A program made the position numbers and the translations under genes. From Clostridia bacterium (lineage in GTDB: Bacteria; Bacillota; Clostridia; TANB77; CAG-508), in contig CAAEUE010000001.1 of assembly GCA_900759015.1 (NCBI GenBank), positions 51,797 to 115,796 on the forward strand: a stretch of 64,000 bases of DNA. The letters run 5' to 3'. Below the pieces are notes generated by a model. That model made no database searches, was not told where the DNA came from, and was given only the letters and a program-made list of their open reading frames with translations. This document shows, in pieces, positions 25,888 through 34,707 of the stretch (the stretch's first letter is position 1; each line of letters begins with the position of its first letter).

Positions 25888-26652
25888 ATGAAAACAAAAA
25901 GAATAATTATGATTATAGCAATTATATTAGTAATTGTATTAATAGGATTAGTAGGATATACGATTTATCAAAAAGCAACATTTACAAAACAAAATCCAGT
26001 AGCAACAATGGAAATAGAAGGGTTAGGTACAATGAAAATAGAGTTATACCCAGATCAAGCTCCAAATACAGTAGCTAATTTTATTACTTTAGCTAATAGA
26101 GGATTTTATGATGGGTTAACATTTCATAGAATAGTAAAAGACTTCATGGTACAAGGTGGAGATAAAGAAGGAACAGGTTCAGGAGCACCAACATTATCAG
26201 ATATAAAAGATGGTGGGTCAACTACTGAAAATTATGCTATAAAGGGAGAATTTGTACAAAACGGATTTAATAAAAATACCTTAAGACATGAAAAAGGTGT
26301 AATATCTATGGCAAGATCAGATTATAGCCAAATGGGATTATATGAAGAAGGATATAATTCCGCAGGTTCACAATTTTTCATAATGACAGGTGACAATGCA
26401 AGCCTAAATGGATATTATGCAGCATTTGGAAAAGTTATTGAAGGAATGGATGTATTAGATAAATTAAATGAAACAGAAGTAACAACGTCTGAAAACTCTT
26501 CAGATTCAGAAGCAAGTACACCAGTTAATCCACCTGTAATAACAAGTGTAAGAGTAGATACTTTTGGGGTAGATTATGGAGCTCCAAAAACAGTAAAACC
26601 ATTTGATTATAATTCTTATTTGCAACAATTATATAGTGGAATGAGTAATTAA
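25888..26652 (+). CDS. Membrane-anchored cyclophilin-type peptidylprolyl isomerase
   Basis: 254 aa. One N-terminal membrane segment (about 5-28) with no lipobox Cys is followed by a cyclophilin domain: LYPDQAPNTVANFITLANRGFYDGL, FHRIVKDFMVQGGD, SQFFIMT and YAAFGKVIEGMDVL, with the active-site Arg in FHRI. It should speed prolyl cis-trans isomerisation of proteins outside the membrane. The internal insert DNAxLNGYYAAFG is normal for bacterial cyclophilins. AGGAGG precedes the ATG, 15 bases after disA. A repeat-family hairpin follows the stop codon. Confidence 0.93.
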   Translation: MKTKRIIMIIAIILVIVLIGLVGYTIYQKATFTKQNPVATMEIEGLGTMKIELYPDQAPNTVANFITLANRGFYDGLTFHRIVKDFMVQGGDKEGTGSGAPTLSDIKDGGSTTENYAIKGEFVQNGFNKNTLRHEKGVISMARSDYSQMGLYEEGYNSAGSQFFIMTGDNASLNGYYAAFGKVIEGMDVLDKLNETEVTTSENSSDSEASTPVNPPVITSVRVDTFGVDYGAPKTVKPFDYNSYLQQLYSGMSN

Positions 26653-26694
26653 AAAATAGGGATTTGGGGATGTTCCTCGAAATCCCTATTTTTT
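26651..26694 (+). terminator. Hairpin repeat, copy B, terminator after the cyclophilin gene
   Basis: AAAAAATAGGGATTT (from 26651) pairs with AAATCCCTATTTTTT (ending 26694). The inner GGGGA and TCCTC close over TGT. The T-run makes it a good intrinsic terminator. The core is shared with copies A, C and D. Confidence 0.88.
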
Positions 26695-26784
26695 GTGTAA
26701 TAAGAAAATTTTTTATGAGGAAAACTTTTTGTAAAATAAATAGAATGAGTTTCATATAATATTATATAAGAGAGGTAATGTTAT

Positions 26785-27933
26785 ATGAAAACAGTATATT
26801 TTGACCATGCAGCTACAACTGCGGTTGCACCAGAAGTGAAAGAGGCTATGGAACCATATTTTTGCGAAAATTATGGCAATGCTTCGTCATTATATGAACT
26901 TGGATATAAATCCAAAGAAGCAATAAATATAGCAAGAGGAAATGTGGCAAGAGCAATAAATGCTAAACAAACGGAGATATATTTTACCTCTTGTGGTAGT
27001 GAGAGTGACAATTTAGCAATTAAAGGTGTTGCGAGAGCATACAGACAGAAAGGAAATCACATTATTACGAGTAGAATAGAGCATCCAGCAGTTTTAAATA
27101 CTTGTAGGCAGCTAGAAAGAGAAGGCTTTAGAGTAACTTATTTAAATGTTGACGAAAATGGATTTATAGATTTAGAAGAATTAAAAAATAGTATTAATTC
27201 AAAAACTATTTTAGTATCCATTATGTTTGCTAATAATGAAGTAGGAACTATAGAGCCAATAAAAGAAATTTCTAGAATTGTTCATAATAACAACTCAATA
27301 TTTCATACAGATGCAGTTCAAGCGATAGGAAATGTAAAAATAGATGTGAAAGAAATGGGGATAGATTTATTATCAATGTCCGCGCATAAGTTCTATGGGC
27401 CAAAAGGGGTAGGTGCTTTATATGTAAGAGATAATATAAATTTTATGCAATTACAAAATGGTGGACATCAAGAAAATGATAAAAGAGCAGGGACTGAAAA
27501 CGTAGCAGGTATTGTTGGATTAGGTAAAGCAATTGAAATGGCTAATAACAATATTATACAAAATAACGAAAAATTATTAAATTTGAGAAAGTATTGTATA
27601 GAACAAATAAAAAATCGAATACCATATATAAGAATAAATGGTGATTTAAATAATAGATTACCAGGAAATATAAATATTTCTTTTTTATATGTAAATGGTA
27701 AAGATTTAGTAAAATTATTAGCCAAAAAAGGAATTTGTACTTCTAGTGGTTCTGCTTGTAGCAGTGGACTGCCACAACCATCTCATGTTTTGATTGCAAT
27801 GGGGCTAGATGAAGACATTGCAAGTAGTGCATTAAGAATAACATTGGGAAAAGAAAATACAAAAGAAGATATAGAATATTTCGTAAATGAACTAGAAAAA
27901 ATAGTTGTAAATTTAAGAACAGAAAGATGTTAA
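26785..27933 (+). CDS. Cysteine desulfurase, NifS/IscS type
   Basis: 382 aa PLP enzyme that takes sulfur from cysteine as a persulfide and leaves alanine. The PLP lysine is Lys202 in SMSAHKFYGPKGVG, the active Cys is Cys325 in CTSSGSACSSG, and TDAVQAIG holds the PLP-binding Asp. No iscU/nifU, thiI or mnmA gene adjoins it in the window, so whether it serves Fe-S clusters or tRNA thiolation is open. GAGAGG precedes the ATG and a terminator follows. Confidence 0.94.
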   Translation: MKTVYFDHAATTAVAPEVKEAMEPYFCENYGNASSLYELGYKSKEAINIARGNVARAINAKQTEIYFTSCGSESDNLAIKGVARAYRQKGNHIITSRIEHPAVLNTCRQLEREGFRVTYLNVDENGFIDLEELKNSINSKTILVSIMFANNEVGTIEPIKEISRIVHNNNSIFHTDAVQAIGNVKIDVKEMGIDLLSMSAHKFYGPKGVGALYVRDNINFMQLQNGGHQENDKRAGTENVAGIVGLGKAIEMANNNIIQNNEKLLNLRKYCIEQIKNRIPYIRINGDLNNRLPGNINISFLYVNGKDLVKLLAKKGICTSSGSACSSGLPQPSHVLIAMGLDEDIASSALRITLGKENTKEDIEYFVNELEKIVVNLRTERC

Positions 27934-27947
27934 ATAAATGTATAAGC

Positions 27948-27982
27948 AAAAAAGAGAAAGTAGTTTTATACTTTCTCTTTTT
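27948..27982 (+). terminator. Terminator after the cysteine desulfurase gene
   Basis: AAAAAGAGAAAGTA (27949-27962) and TACTTTCTCTTTTT (27969-27982) form a 14-bp perfect stem over a 6-base loop. Confidence 0.88.
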
Positions 27983-27989
27983 AAATATA

Positions 27990-28029
27990 AAAAATCGGGA
28001 TTTTAGGAACGTCCCCAAAATCCCGATTG
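27990..28029 (-). terminator. Hairpin repeat, copy C, terminator for the minus-strand stomatin operon
   Basis: AATCGGGATTTT (27993-28004) pairs with AAAATCCCGATT (28017-28028). Read on the minus strand the loop side is GGGGACGTTCCT and a T-run follows, so it ends the stomatin gene. Same core as copies A, B and D, in inverted orientation, with CG replacing TA at the base of the stem: a compensatory change. Confidence 0.85.
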
Positions 28030-28036
28030 ATTAATT

Positions 28037-28996
28037 TTATTGGTCTTTTGCGATATCTTTTAATTTTTTATCTACTGCTTTTTTTTCTCCATCTTTAATA
28101 ACTTCAGTAGCAGCTCCTAAACCACTTAATGCAGCAGTTGCTTCGAAAGGAATAAATACTTTGTTAGCATCACCTTTAGCAACTTCTTCAAGAGCTTCTA
28201 AAGATTTAATTTGAATAAGTTTTTCGTCTGGGTCTGCTTTTTTTATTGCTGCATAAACCATTCTTACTTCTTCTGCTTTAGCTTCAGCTACTTTTCTGAT
28301 TGCTTCAGCTTCACCGGCAGCTCTTCTAATTTGAGCTTCTTTATCAGCTTCTGCCTCTAGGATAGCTGCAGCTTTTTTACCTTCGGCAAGTGTAATTGCA
28401 GATTGTCTTTCACCTTCAGATTGTAAAATTAAAGCTCTTTTATTTCTTTCTGCGTTCATTTGTTTTTCCATTGCATCCCTAATATCTTCTGGTGGATTAA
28501 TATCTTTAATTTCAACTCTATCTATTTTACAACCCCATTTATCTGTTGCTTCGTCCAAAATAGATCTTAATTTTTGGTTTATTAAATCTCTTGAACTAAA
28601 TGTTTCGTCTAATGTCATTTTACCAACAATATCACGAATTGTTGTTATTGCTAGATATTCAATACCTTTCTTTAAAGATTGAATTTCATAAACTGCTTTT
28701 GCAGGATCTGTTATTTGGTAGAACACAACAGTGTCTATTGTAATTGTAACGTTATCTTGAGTAATAACGCCTTGAGGTGGTATATCCATTGTTTGTTGTT
28801 TTAAACTAACTACGCTACGTACATGGTCTACAAAAGGGAAAATTATTGTAAGACCAGCATCTGCAACTTTATGAAATTTACCTAATCTTTCAATTATATA
28901 AACTTCAGATTGTTTAACTACTTTTATTGATTTATAAGCGATTATAGCAATAAAAAGTATTAAAATTATTAAAAATATAATTCCTCCCATTTTCAT
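28037..28996 (-). CDS. SPFH/Band 7 (stomatin-like) membrane protein
   Basis: 319 aa. An N-terminal membrane anchor (about 3-22) is followed by the SPFH domain with VYIIERLGKFHKVADAGL and DVVF-type strands. A long Ala/Glu coiled coil (about 180-250, with EGERQSAITLAEGKKAAAIL) drives oligomerisation, then SLEALEEVAKGDANKVFIPFE. It resembles QmcA/stomatin-type proteins that form rings in membrane microdomains. It is the second gene of a two-gene operon with an NfeD protein, the standard pairing, in which NfeD forms a beta-barrel partner. Confidence 0.93.
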   Translation of the reverse strand: MKMGGIIFLIILILFIAIIAYKSIKVVKQSEVYIIERLGKFHKVADAGLTIIFPFVDHVRSVVSLKQQTMDIPPQGVITQDNVTITIDTVVFYQITDPAKAVYEIQSLKKGIEYLAITTIRDIVGKMTLDETFSSRDLINQKLRSILDEATDKWGCKIDRVEIKDINPPEDIRDAMEKQMNAERNKRALILQSEGERQSAITLAEGKKAAAILEAEADKEAQIRRAAGEAEAIRKVAEAKAEEVRMVYAAIKKADPDEKLIQIKSLEALEEVAKGDANKVFIPFEATAALSGLGAATEVIKDGEKKAVDKKLKDIAKDQ

Positions 28997-29003
28997 TCTC
29001 CTT

Positions 29004-29462
29004 TTATTTATTTTCTATATTATTAGATGGCATTTGATAATTACTTGCAACACAAGCTTTTACACCATCTATACCAATAATTTCTACTTTAGAACCTTTT
29101 GGAATAGTTAAGTTTGGATCCATTGTTTTAGCAGACCAAATTTCTCCATCTACATTAATTTGACCTGTAGAATTTAGTAAAGAGATTTCTTCTGTAACTA
29201 AAGCTGTTTTACCAATAATTGCATTAGAATTTGTTACTGTATTATCATTTTTTGTATATTTTGATAGTAATGGTCTTGTAAATATAAGAAGTAAGACTGA
29301 TACTATTACAAAAACCAAAATTTGAATAAATAAATTGGTTGTTAAAAAACTAACTAACATAGCTACAACTGCTGCTATTGCAAACCATAATAGCAAAAAA
29401 CCAGCTGTTAAAATTTCGCCTACAAACAGCACTCCAGCTATTACTAACCAAGCTAACCACAT
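29004..29462 (-). CDS. NfeD family protein
   Basis: 152 aa. Four membrane helices (about 3-25, 28-45, 47-65 and nearby) occupy the first 75 residues, followed by an OB-fold beta-barrel (about 85-145: GKTALVTEEISLLNSTGQIN, VEIIGIDGVKACV). This is the short NfeD form without a ClpP-like protease domain, always linked to SPFH genes, as here where the stomatin gene starts eight bases after it. It is the first gene of the operon; the promoter should lie between 29463 and 29560. Confidence 0.92.
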   Translation of the reverse strand: MWLAWLVIAGVLFVGEILTAGFLLLWFAIAAVVAMLVSFLTTNLFIQILVFVIVSVLLLIFTRPLLSKYTKNDNTVTNSNAIIGKTALVTEEISLLNSTGQINVDGEIWSAKTMDPNLTIPKGSKVEIIGIDGVKACVASNYQMPSNNIENK

Positions 29463-29628
29463 AAAGATTCCCCCTTACACAATTCATTAAAATTATACCA
29501 TAAATCCCCATAAAAGTAAAGAAGAAACAAATATTTATGTTAAGTACGAATATTTTTAAAAATTTTATTCACTAATTTATTATTTTATGATAATATAAGA
29601 AAGAATTTATAAAATAAGGAGAATACAA

Positions 29629-31326
29629 ATGGCAAAAAGAATGAAAGAAAAAAACGAAAGAAATAGTTCAAAATTAATTTTAAATATATTTATAGTACTT
29701 GTATTTCTTGTATTGTTAGGTGGAGTCTTTTATCTTTCTCCTAATTATATAAGAGAGGATTACGATGGAAAAGCTAAAGTTTTAATAAATAACAATAATG
29801 TTACATTAAAAATGAAAAATGATGTATATATAGATGAAAACAATAATGTATTCCTTTCTTTAGCTGATATAAGAAATTATTTTGACAAATATATAGAGTA
29901 TAACAAAGAAAATGGAGATATTGTAACTACATCAGAAATAAACATAGCAAAAATGAGTACAAAAAATAATGAAATTACTATAAATGGTGAAGAAGAGGAG
30001 TTAAATTCTTCTGCAATAGAAAAAAACGATACAATATATTTACCTTTTTCAGAAATAAGTGAGAAAGTATATGATGTTGACTTAGAATATATACAAGATA
30101 CAAATACTATTATTATAGATTCATTAGATAGAAAACAGGATGTAGCAAATACAACTAAAGAAACAAAATTAAAATATAAACCTCAAATTTTGTCAGGAAC
30201 TTTAGAAAAGTTAGAAGCTAATGAACAAGTAGTATATATAGAAGAAACAAACAATTGGGTAGAAGTAAGAGCAAAAGATGGAACGATAGGTTATATAAAG
30301 AAAGAAGATTTAGGTAATATAGAAGTAGCAAGAGAAGCTAAAGAATATATAGATAAAGTAGAAGGAAAAGTTAATTTAGTTTGGGATTACTATTCTGAAT
30401 ATGCAAAGGCTCCAGACAGAACAGGAGAAACTATGGATGGAGTAAATGTAGTATCACCATCATTTTTCTCTTTAGAAAGAGGAAGTAATGGCGAAATATA
30501 TGATAATGCTAAAGATGACGGAGCTGAATATATTGAATGGGCACACAACAATAATTATCAGGTCTGGGCAATGTTTTCTAATAATTCATTAAAAGATACA
30601 ACATCTAAAATATTAAATGACTATGAAAAAAGAGAAGCTATGATTGAAAATTTAATGAATTTAGTAGAAGAATACAATTTAGATGGAGTAAATGTAGATT
30701 TTGAAAATATGAATGAATCAGATAAAGATGAATATTCTAGATTTATAATAGAATTAGCTCCAAGGTTAAAAAAGGTTGGAAAAACATTATCTGTAGATGT
30801 AACTGCTCCAGATGGATCAGAAACTTGGTCTTTGTGTTTTGATAGAAATACAATTGCAAATGTTGCAGATTATATAGTATTTATGGCATATGACCAATAT
30901 GGTACAAGCTCTAATAAAGCTGGTACAACAGCAGGATATAATTGGGTTGAGGCAAATATAAAGAAATTTTTAGGCCAAGAAGATGTAGATCCAGAAAAAA
31001 TTATATTAGGAATACCACTATATATGAGATTATGGGAAGAAGAGGAAGATGGAACCGCTAAACCAGAAGTAGTTAATATGAAAGATATGTTTGATGTACT
31101 TCCAGAAAACCAAGAAGCAACATGGGATGAGGAACTAAAACAATACTATGTTGAATATGTAGAAGATGGAAAAACATATAAAATGTGGGTTGAAAATGAA
31201 AAATCAGTAGGCGAAAAAATAAATTTAGCAAACCAATATAATTTAGCAGGAATAGCTTTTTGGGAAAAAGATAGAGAAACCAATGATGAATTTTGGACAT
31301 TTGTAAAAGAACAATTAAATAAGTAA
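29629..31326 (+). CDS. Membrane-anchored GH18 glycosidase with copper-amine-oxidase-like and SH3 domains
   Basis: 565 aa. An N-terminal membrane segment (about 15-38) precedes a copper-amine-oxidase N-like domain (VLINNNNVTLKMKNDVYIDE), then an SH3-like domain (VVYIEETNNWVEVRAKDGTIGYI), then a GH18 TIM barrel (about 245-565). The catalytic motif DGVNVDFE ends in Glu359. The combination resembles SleL/YaaH-type spore cortex glucosaminidases and related wall enzymes, which in Clostridia often carry these accessory domains. It probably trims peptidoglycan outside the membrane; a role in spores is plausible in this spore-former but unproved. AAGGAG precedes the ATG. Confidence 0.88.
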   Translation: MAKRMKEKNERNSSKLILNIFIVLVFLVLLGGVFYLSPNYIREDYDGKAKVLINNNNVTLKMKNDVYIDENNNVFLSLADIRNYFDKYIEYNKENGDIVTTSEINIAKMSTKNNEITINGEEEELNSSAIEKNDTIYLPFSEISEKVYDVDLEYIQDTNTIIIDSLDRKQDVANTTKETKLKYKPQILSGTLEKLEANEQVVYIEETNNWVEVRAKDGTIGYIKKEDLGNIEVAREAKEYIDKVEGKVNLVWDYYSEYAKAPDRTGETMDGVNVVSPSFFSLERGSNGEIYDNAKDDGAEYIEWAHNNNYQVWAMFSNNSLKDTTSKILNDYEKREAMIENLMNLVEEYNLDGVNVDFENMNESDKDEYSRFIIELAPRLKKVGKTLSVDVTAPDGSETWSLCFDRNTIANVADYIVFMAYDQYGTSSNKAGTTAGYNWVEANIKKFLGQEDVDPEKIILGIPLYMRLWEEEEDGTAKPEVVNMKDMFDVLPENQEATWDEELKQYYVEYVEDGKTYKMWVENEKSVGEKINLANQYNLAGIAFWEKDRETNDEFWTFVKEQLNK

Positions 31327-31329
31327 TAT

Positions 31330-31367
31330 AAAATCACCTTATTCATATAAATGAGTAAGGTGATTTT
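31330..31367 (+). terminator. Terminator-like hairpin burying the next gene's ribosome binding site
   Basis: AAAATCACCTTATTCAT (31330-31346) pairs with ATGAGTAAGGTGATTTT (31351-31367) with one G-U pair and a 4-base loop. The 3' arm contains AAGGTG, the only candidate ribosome binding site of the gene whose ATG starts at 31368, the very next base. It may terminate the GH18 transcript, or limit translation of the following gene. Confidence 0.8.
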
Positions 31368-32186
31368 ATGATTGGTTATGTTATATCAAAAAACGAAAAG
31401 AATTTTTTTAAAAAACTTTTTAATATGTTAGAAATTGAGAAATTTGAAAATGGAATAAAATATATGATTCCTAAATTTAATGATAAGCTTTTGAAACAAC
31501 TAAAAAAAGATAATATAAAAAATATTGTAATATCAAAAAAAGATAAACAAAATAAAGAATTTATTAATAATATATATTCAAATAATATGAATATTTTAGA
31601 TGGGAAAATATTATTTAAACATTTAATACCACAAATAGTGGAATATTTATCAGAAGTTTTGGAAACTAATATAGAGGATATAGAAATTACTATATTGGTA
31701 AATGACTACTCAAGAATTAATTTATATTATATAAATGAACTAATTTATAATACAAAAAGAATCAATATTATTACTAATAATGTTAAAAAGTTTAAATCTT
31801 TTGCAGATAGTTTATATACAGAAGAAGCAATTACAGTACCTGTAATGAATAATAAAAATAAAAGTTTAATAAATAAAAAATATATAATAAATATTGATTT
31901 TACAGAAGAACAACTAAAGAAATATAAAGTAAATAGAAATGCTACAATTATAAATATAGAAAATAATATAGAAGAAATAAATAAAACATTTACAGGAATA
32001 AGTATAAATAATTATGAGTTAAATATAAAAAAACAAGAGAATGATTTTGAATTAAATGAAATATATGAATCATATATAATAGGAAAGAAAATAGAAGAAA
32101 TACAAAGGAAATTACAGGAAGATAATATAAAAATCGTTAATTTTATAGGAAAAAGAGGAATTATAAATGTTAATGAATATAAATAA
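31368..32186 (+). CDS. Unknown Asn/Ile/Lys-rich protein upstream of greA
   Basis: 272 aa, soluble, extremely rich in Asn, Ile and Lys, with no membrane segment. It has a short N-terminal region (MIGYVISKNEKNFFKKLFNM), a central segment with LEDIEITILVNDYSRINLYY and a C-terminal helix ending KIVNFIGKRGIINVNEYK. I recognise no family, though an alpha/beta fold looks likely from strand-helix alternation. The ATG directly abuts a hairpin that contains its ribosome binding site, so its expression may be low or regulated. Confidence 0.65.
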   Translation: MIGYVISKNEKNFFKKLFNMLEIEKFENGIKYMIPKFNDKLLKQLKKDNIKNIVISKKDKQNKEFINNIYSNNMNILDGKILFKHLIPQIVEYLSEVLETNIEDIEITILVNDYSRINLYYINELIYNTKRINIITNNVKKFKSFADSLYTEEAITVPVMNNKNKSLINKKYIINIDFTEEQLKKYKVNRNATIINIENNIEEINKTFTGISINNYELNIKKQENDFELNEIYESYIIGKKIEEIQRKLQEDNIKIVNFIGKRGIINVNEYK

Positions 32187-32205
32187 AAAAAATAAAAAAC
32201 AGTAC

Positions 32206-32237
32206 TTGACAAAAGAAAAATATTGACTTAATATAAT
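32206..32237 (+). promoter_or_regulatory. Possible greA promoter
   Basis: TTGACA (32206-32211) and a perfect TATAAT (32232-32237) upstream of greA, but 20 bases apart, longer than usual. A second TTGACT (32223-32228) is too close. The -10 box is convincing, the -35 box less so. Confidence 0.45.
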
Positions 32238-32269
32238 GCAGTAATAAATTATTCAGGAGGGATGACATA

Positions 32270-32758
32270 ATGGGCGATAACAACAAAGAAATTCTACTAA
32301 CCGAAGAAGGATATAAAAAAATGGAAGCTGAACTAGAAAAGTTAAAAACTGAAACTAGAGCAGAAATAGCTGAAAGAATAAAAGTTGCTTTAGGATTTGG
32401 AGACCTTTCAGAAAATTCAGAATATGATGAAGCAAAAACAGCGCAAGCAGCGAATGAAGATAAAATAGCGGAATTAGAAGCAAAGTTAAGATTTGCTAAA
32501 ATTATAGATGATTCAGAAATAGATACAAGTAAAGTACAAATAGGAAATACAGTTAAAGTTTTAGATATGGAATTTGATGAAGAGGTCGAATATACAATAG
32601 TAGGAACAACAGAAGCAGATATTACACAAAATAAAATTTCAAATGAATCTCCAATAGGTTCAGCTTTATTAGGTGCAAAGAAAAATCAAGTAGTAGAAGT
32701 TCAAGTACCAGCAGGTGTATGCAAATATAAAATTTTATCTATAACAAAAGCACAATAA
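32270..32758 (+). CDS. greA: Transcription elongation factor GreA
   Basis: 162 aa. The N-terminal coiled coil (about 8-80) begins LTEEGYKKMEAELEKLKTE; its tip carries the acidic pair in LGFGDLSENSEYDEAK that reaches into the RNA polymerase secondary channel. The C-terminal FKBP-like domain has NTVKVLDMEFDEEVEYTIVG and SPIGSALLGAKKNQVVEV. GreA stimulates cleavage of backtracked transcripts. CAGGAGGG precedes the ATG and a terminator follows, so it is monocistronic. Confidence 0.98.
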   Translation: MGDNNKEILLTEEGYKKMEAELEKLKTETRAEIAERIKVALGFGDLSENSEYDEAKTAQAANEDKIAELEAKLRFAKIIDDSEIDTSKVQIGNTVKVLDMEFDEEVEYTIVGTTEADITQNKISNESPIGSALLGAKKNQVVEVQVPAGVCKYKILSITKAQ

Positions 32759-32781
32759 TTAAATAACGATTTATCTTTACT

Positions 32782-32821
32782 AAAATATACATTAAACCTA
32801 AAAGTTTAATGTATATTTTTA
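32782..32821 (+). terminator. Terminator after greA
   Basis: AAAATATACATTAAAC (32782-32797) and GTTTAATGTATATTTT (32804-32819) form a 16-bp perfect stem over CTAAAA, followed by T residues. Confidence 0.9.
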
Positions 32822-32955
32822 CGTTTTATAATATAAAAAGTAAGGTTTTAGACTATTATATTGAAAAACGTATAACGATTATGGTAAAATATAGCTTGAA
32901 TAAAGCATATTCCACATGTTTTTGAATATAAATATTATAAAGAGGGGTGGAAAAC

Positions 32956-33123
32956 ATGGAATATGCAAAAGACGAAATTTTTACCATAGAATATAGTAAG
33001 GAAAAACATAAAAAGATTAACAATAATAATATAATTGGATTATTATTTTCTATAGGGGGAATATTTTGTTTAGCTAATATAATAGCTATATATAACTTTT
33101 TTAAAATATTATCAAATATGTAA
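32956..33123 (+). CDS. Small membrane protein, 55 aa, unknown
   Basis: 55 aa: a charged N-terminal half (MEYAKDEIFTIEYSKEKHKK, then INNNN) and one hydrophobic helix (about 26-48, IIGLLFSIGGIFCLANIIAI). AGAGGGGTGG lies upstream of the ATG at good distance, and it ends 13 bases before the next gene, which supports it being real and co-transcribed. No family is recognised. The topology suggests a single-pass protein with its N-terminus inside the cell. Confidence 0.6.
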   Translation: MEYAKDEIFTIEYSKEKHKKINNNNIIGLLFSIGGIFCLANIIAIYNFFKILSNM

Positions 33124-33136
33124 TTGGAGATGAAAT

Positions 33137-34003
33137 ATGAAAATAGCAGATAATTGGAAAGATTATGAAATATTAGATATGGCAGATGGTGAAAAATTAG
33201 AAAGATGGGGAAATATATTTTTAATAAGGCCAGACCCACAAATAATATGGAAAGAAAAATCGTTTGTAGAAAAATGGAAAAATGCATATGGAATATATAA
33301 TAGAAGTAAGACTGGAGGAGGAAGCTGGAATTTTAAAAAGAAAGTTCCAGAGAGTTGGCAGATAAAATATAAAAATTTAACATTTAACATAAAGCCTATG
33401 GGATTTAAACATACAGGGCTTTTTCCTGAACAAGCTGTTAATTGGGATTGGATGATTAATAAAATAAAAAATAGTAAAAGAGATATAAAAGTATTAAATT
33501 TATTTGCTTATACTGGTGGTGCTACTGTTGCATGCCTTTCAGCAGGAGCTTCTGTTTGTCATGTAGATAGTTCTAAAGGAATGGTAAGTTGGTCAAAAGA
33601 AAATGTTAATGCATCTGGACTAAAAGAAAAACCAGTTCGTTATATAGTAGATGATGTAGAGAAATTCGTAAATAGAGAAATAAGAAGAGGAAATAAGTAT
33701 GATGCAATTATAATGGATCCACCATCATATGGTAGAGGAACTAAAGGAGAAGTTTGGCGTTTTGAGGAAGATATAGCAGATTTAGTGAATTTATGTACTA
33801 ATGTTCTTTCAGATAAACCTTTATTTTTCCTAATAAATTCATATACTACAGGAATTTCTGCTAAAGTGTTAGAAAATATATTAAGACTTAATATAAAAAA
33901 TAATGGAAAGTTTGAATCTGGAGAGATAGGACTACCTATGACAAACTCAAAACTTGTACTTCCTTGCGGAATATATGGCAGATGGGAGGAAGCTAATGCT
34001 TAA
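33137..34003 (+). CDS. SAM-dependent rRNA methyltransferase, RlmI/RlmK-like
   Basis: 288 aa class I methyltransferase. The SAM-binding strand is VLNLFAYTGGATVACLSAGASVCHVD-like (the LFAYTGG motif near 122), followed by the Asp-containing VDDVEKF strand and the DPPSYGRGTKGEVW catalytic block (about 194). The DPPSYGRG signature matches 23S rRNA cytosine or guanine methyltransferases of the RlmI/RlmK/YwbD group, but this protein lacks their N-terminal PUA domain. The exact target is uncertain. GGAGATGAAAT precedes the ATG. Its last eight bases overlap the following pseudouridine synthase gene, so two RNA-modifying enzymes are coupled. Confidence 0.85.
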   Translation: MKIADNWKDYEILDMADGEKLERWGNIFLIRPDPQIIWKEKSFVEKWKNAYGIYNRSKTGGGSWNFKKKVPESWQIKYKNLTFNIKPMGFKHTGLFPEQAVNWDWMINKIKNSKRDIKVLNLFAYTGGATVACLSAGASVCHVDSSKGMVSWSKENVNASGLKEKPVRYIVDDVEKFVNREIRRGNKYDAIIMDPPSYGRGTKGEVWRFEEDIADLVNLCTNVLSDKPLFFLINSYTTGISAKVLENILRLNIKNNGKFESGEIGLPMTNSKLVLPCGIYGRWEEANA

Positions 34004-34676
34004 TATATTATATGAAGACAATCATATTATTGTAGTTGTTAAAGAACCAGGAATTCCATCACAAGCAGATAAAACCAAAGATGATGATATGCTTACAATT
34101 ATAAAAGCATATTTAAAAGAAAAATATAATAAGCCAGGAAATGTTTATTTAGGACTAGTTCATAGATTAGATAGGTCTGTTGGAGGAGTTATGGTATTTG
34201 CCAAAACTTCTAAAGCTGCTTCAAGATTAAGTGAACAAGTTAGGAATAAACAGGTTGAGAAAAATTATATTGCTGTGGTAAAAGGAAAAATGGAAAATTC
34301 AAATGGAGTTATGCAAGATTATTTGATAAAAGATGAAAGAAAGAATAAATCTTTTGTTACAGGTAAAAATACAAAAAATGCTAAATATTCAGAATTGGAA
34401 TATGAAGTTTTAAAATATGATGATGCAATAAATATGAGTTTAGTAAAAATTAATCTAAAAACAGGAAGGCACCATCAAATAAGAGTTCAATTTTCTAGTA
34501 GAGGACATGCTCTTTGTGGAGATACTAAATATGGTACAAGGAGTAGGAGTAAACAATTAGCTTTGTGGTCATATAAATTAAAATTTTATCACCCAACAAC
34601 AAAAAATGAAATGGAATTTAAATATTTTCCAGAAATAAAGGGTGTGTGGAATATATTAAAAAATATAAATATATAA
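33996..34676 (+). CDS. RluA-family pseudouridine synthase
   Basis: 226 aa from the ATG at 33996, chosen for its GGGAGG site; it overlaps the previous gene's end by eight bases. The catalytic aspartate is in HRLDRSVGGVMVFAKTSKAA, and TGRHHQIRVQFSSRGHAL is the conserved RluA motif III. There is no S4 domain, as in the shorter RluA/TruC/YlyB-like members. It isomerises uridine to pseudouridine in rRNA or tRNA; the site cannot be assigned from sequence. A strong terminator overlaps its stop codon. Confidence 0.92.
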   Translation: MLNILYEDNHIIVVVKEPGIPSQADKTKDDDMLTIIKAYLKEKYNKPGNVYLGLVHRLDRSVGGVMVFAKTSKAASRLSEQVRNKQVEKNYIAVVKGKMENSNGVMQDYLIKDERKNKSFVTGKNTKNAKYSELEYEVLKYDDAINMSLVKINLKTGRHHQIRVQFSSRGHALCGDTKYGTRSRSKQLALWSYKLKFYHPTTKNEMEFKYFPEIKGVWNILKNINI

Positions 34677-34707
34677 AAAAGCTCAATTTTAAAATTGAGC
34701 TTTTTTT
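34675..34707. terminator. Terminator after the pseudouridine synthase gene
   Basis: AAAAAAGCTCAATTTT (34675-34690) followed directly by AAAATTGAGCTTTTTTT. This is a perfect palindrome with T-runs on both strands, starting within the stop codon. Confidence 0.92.
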
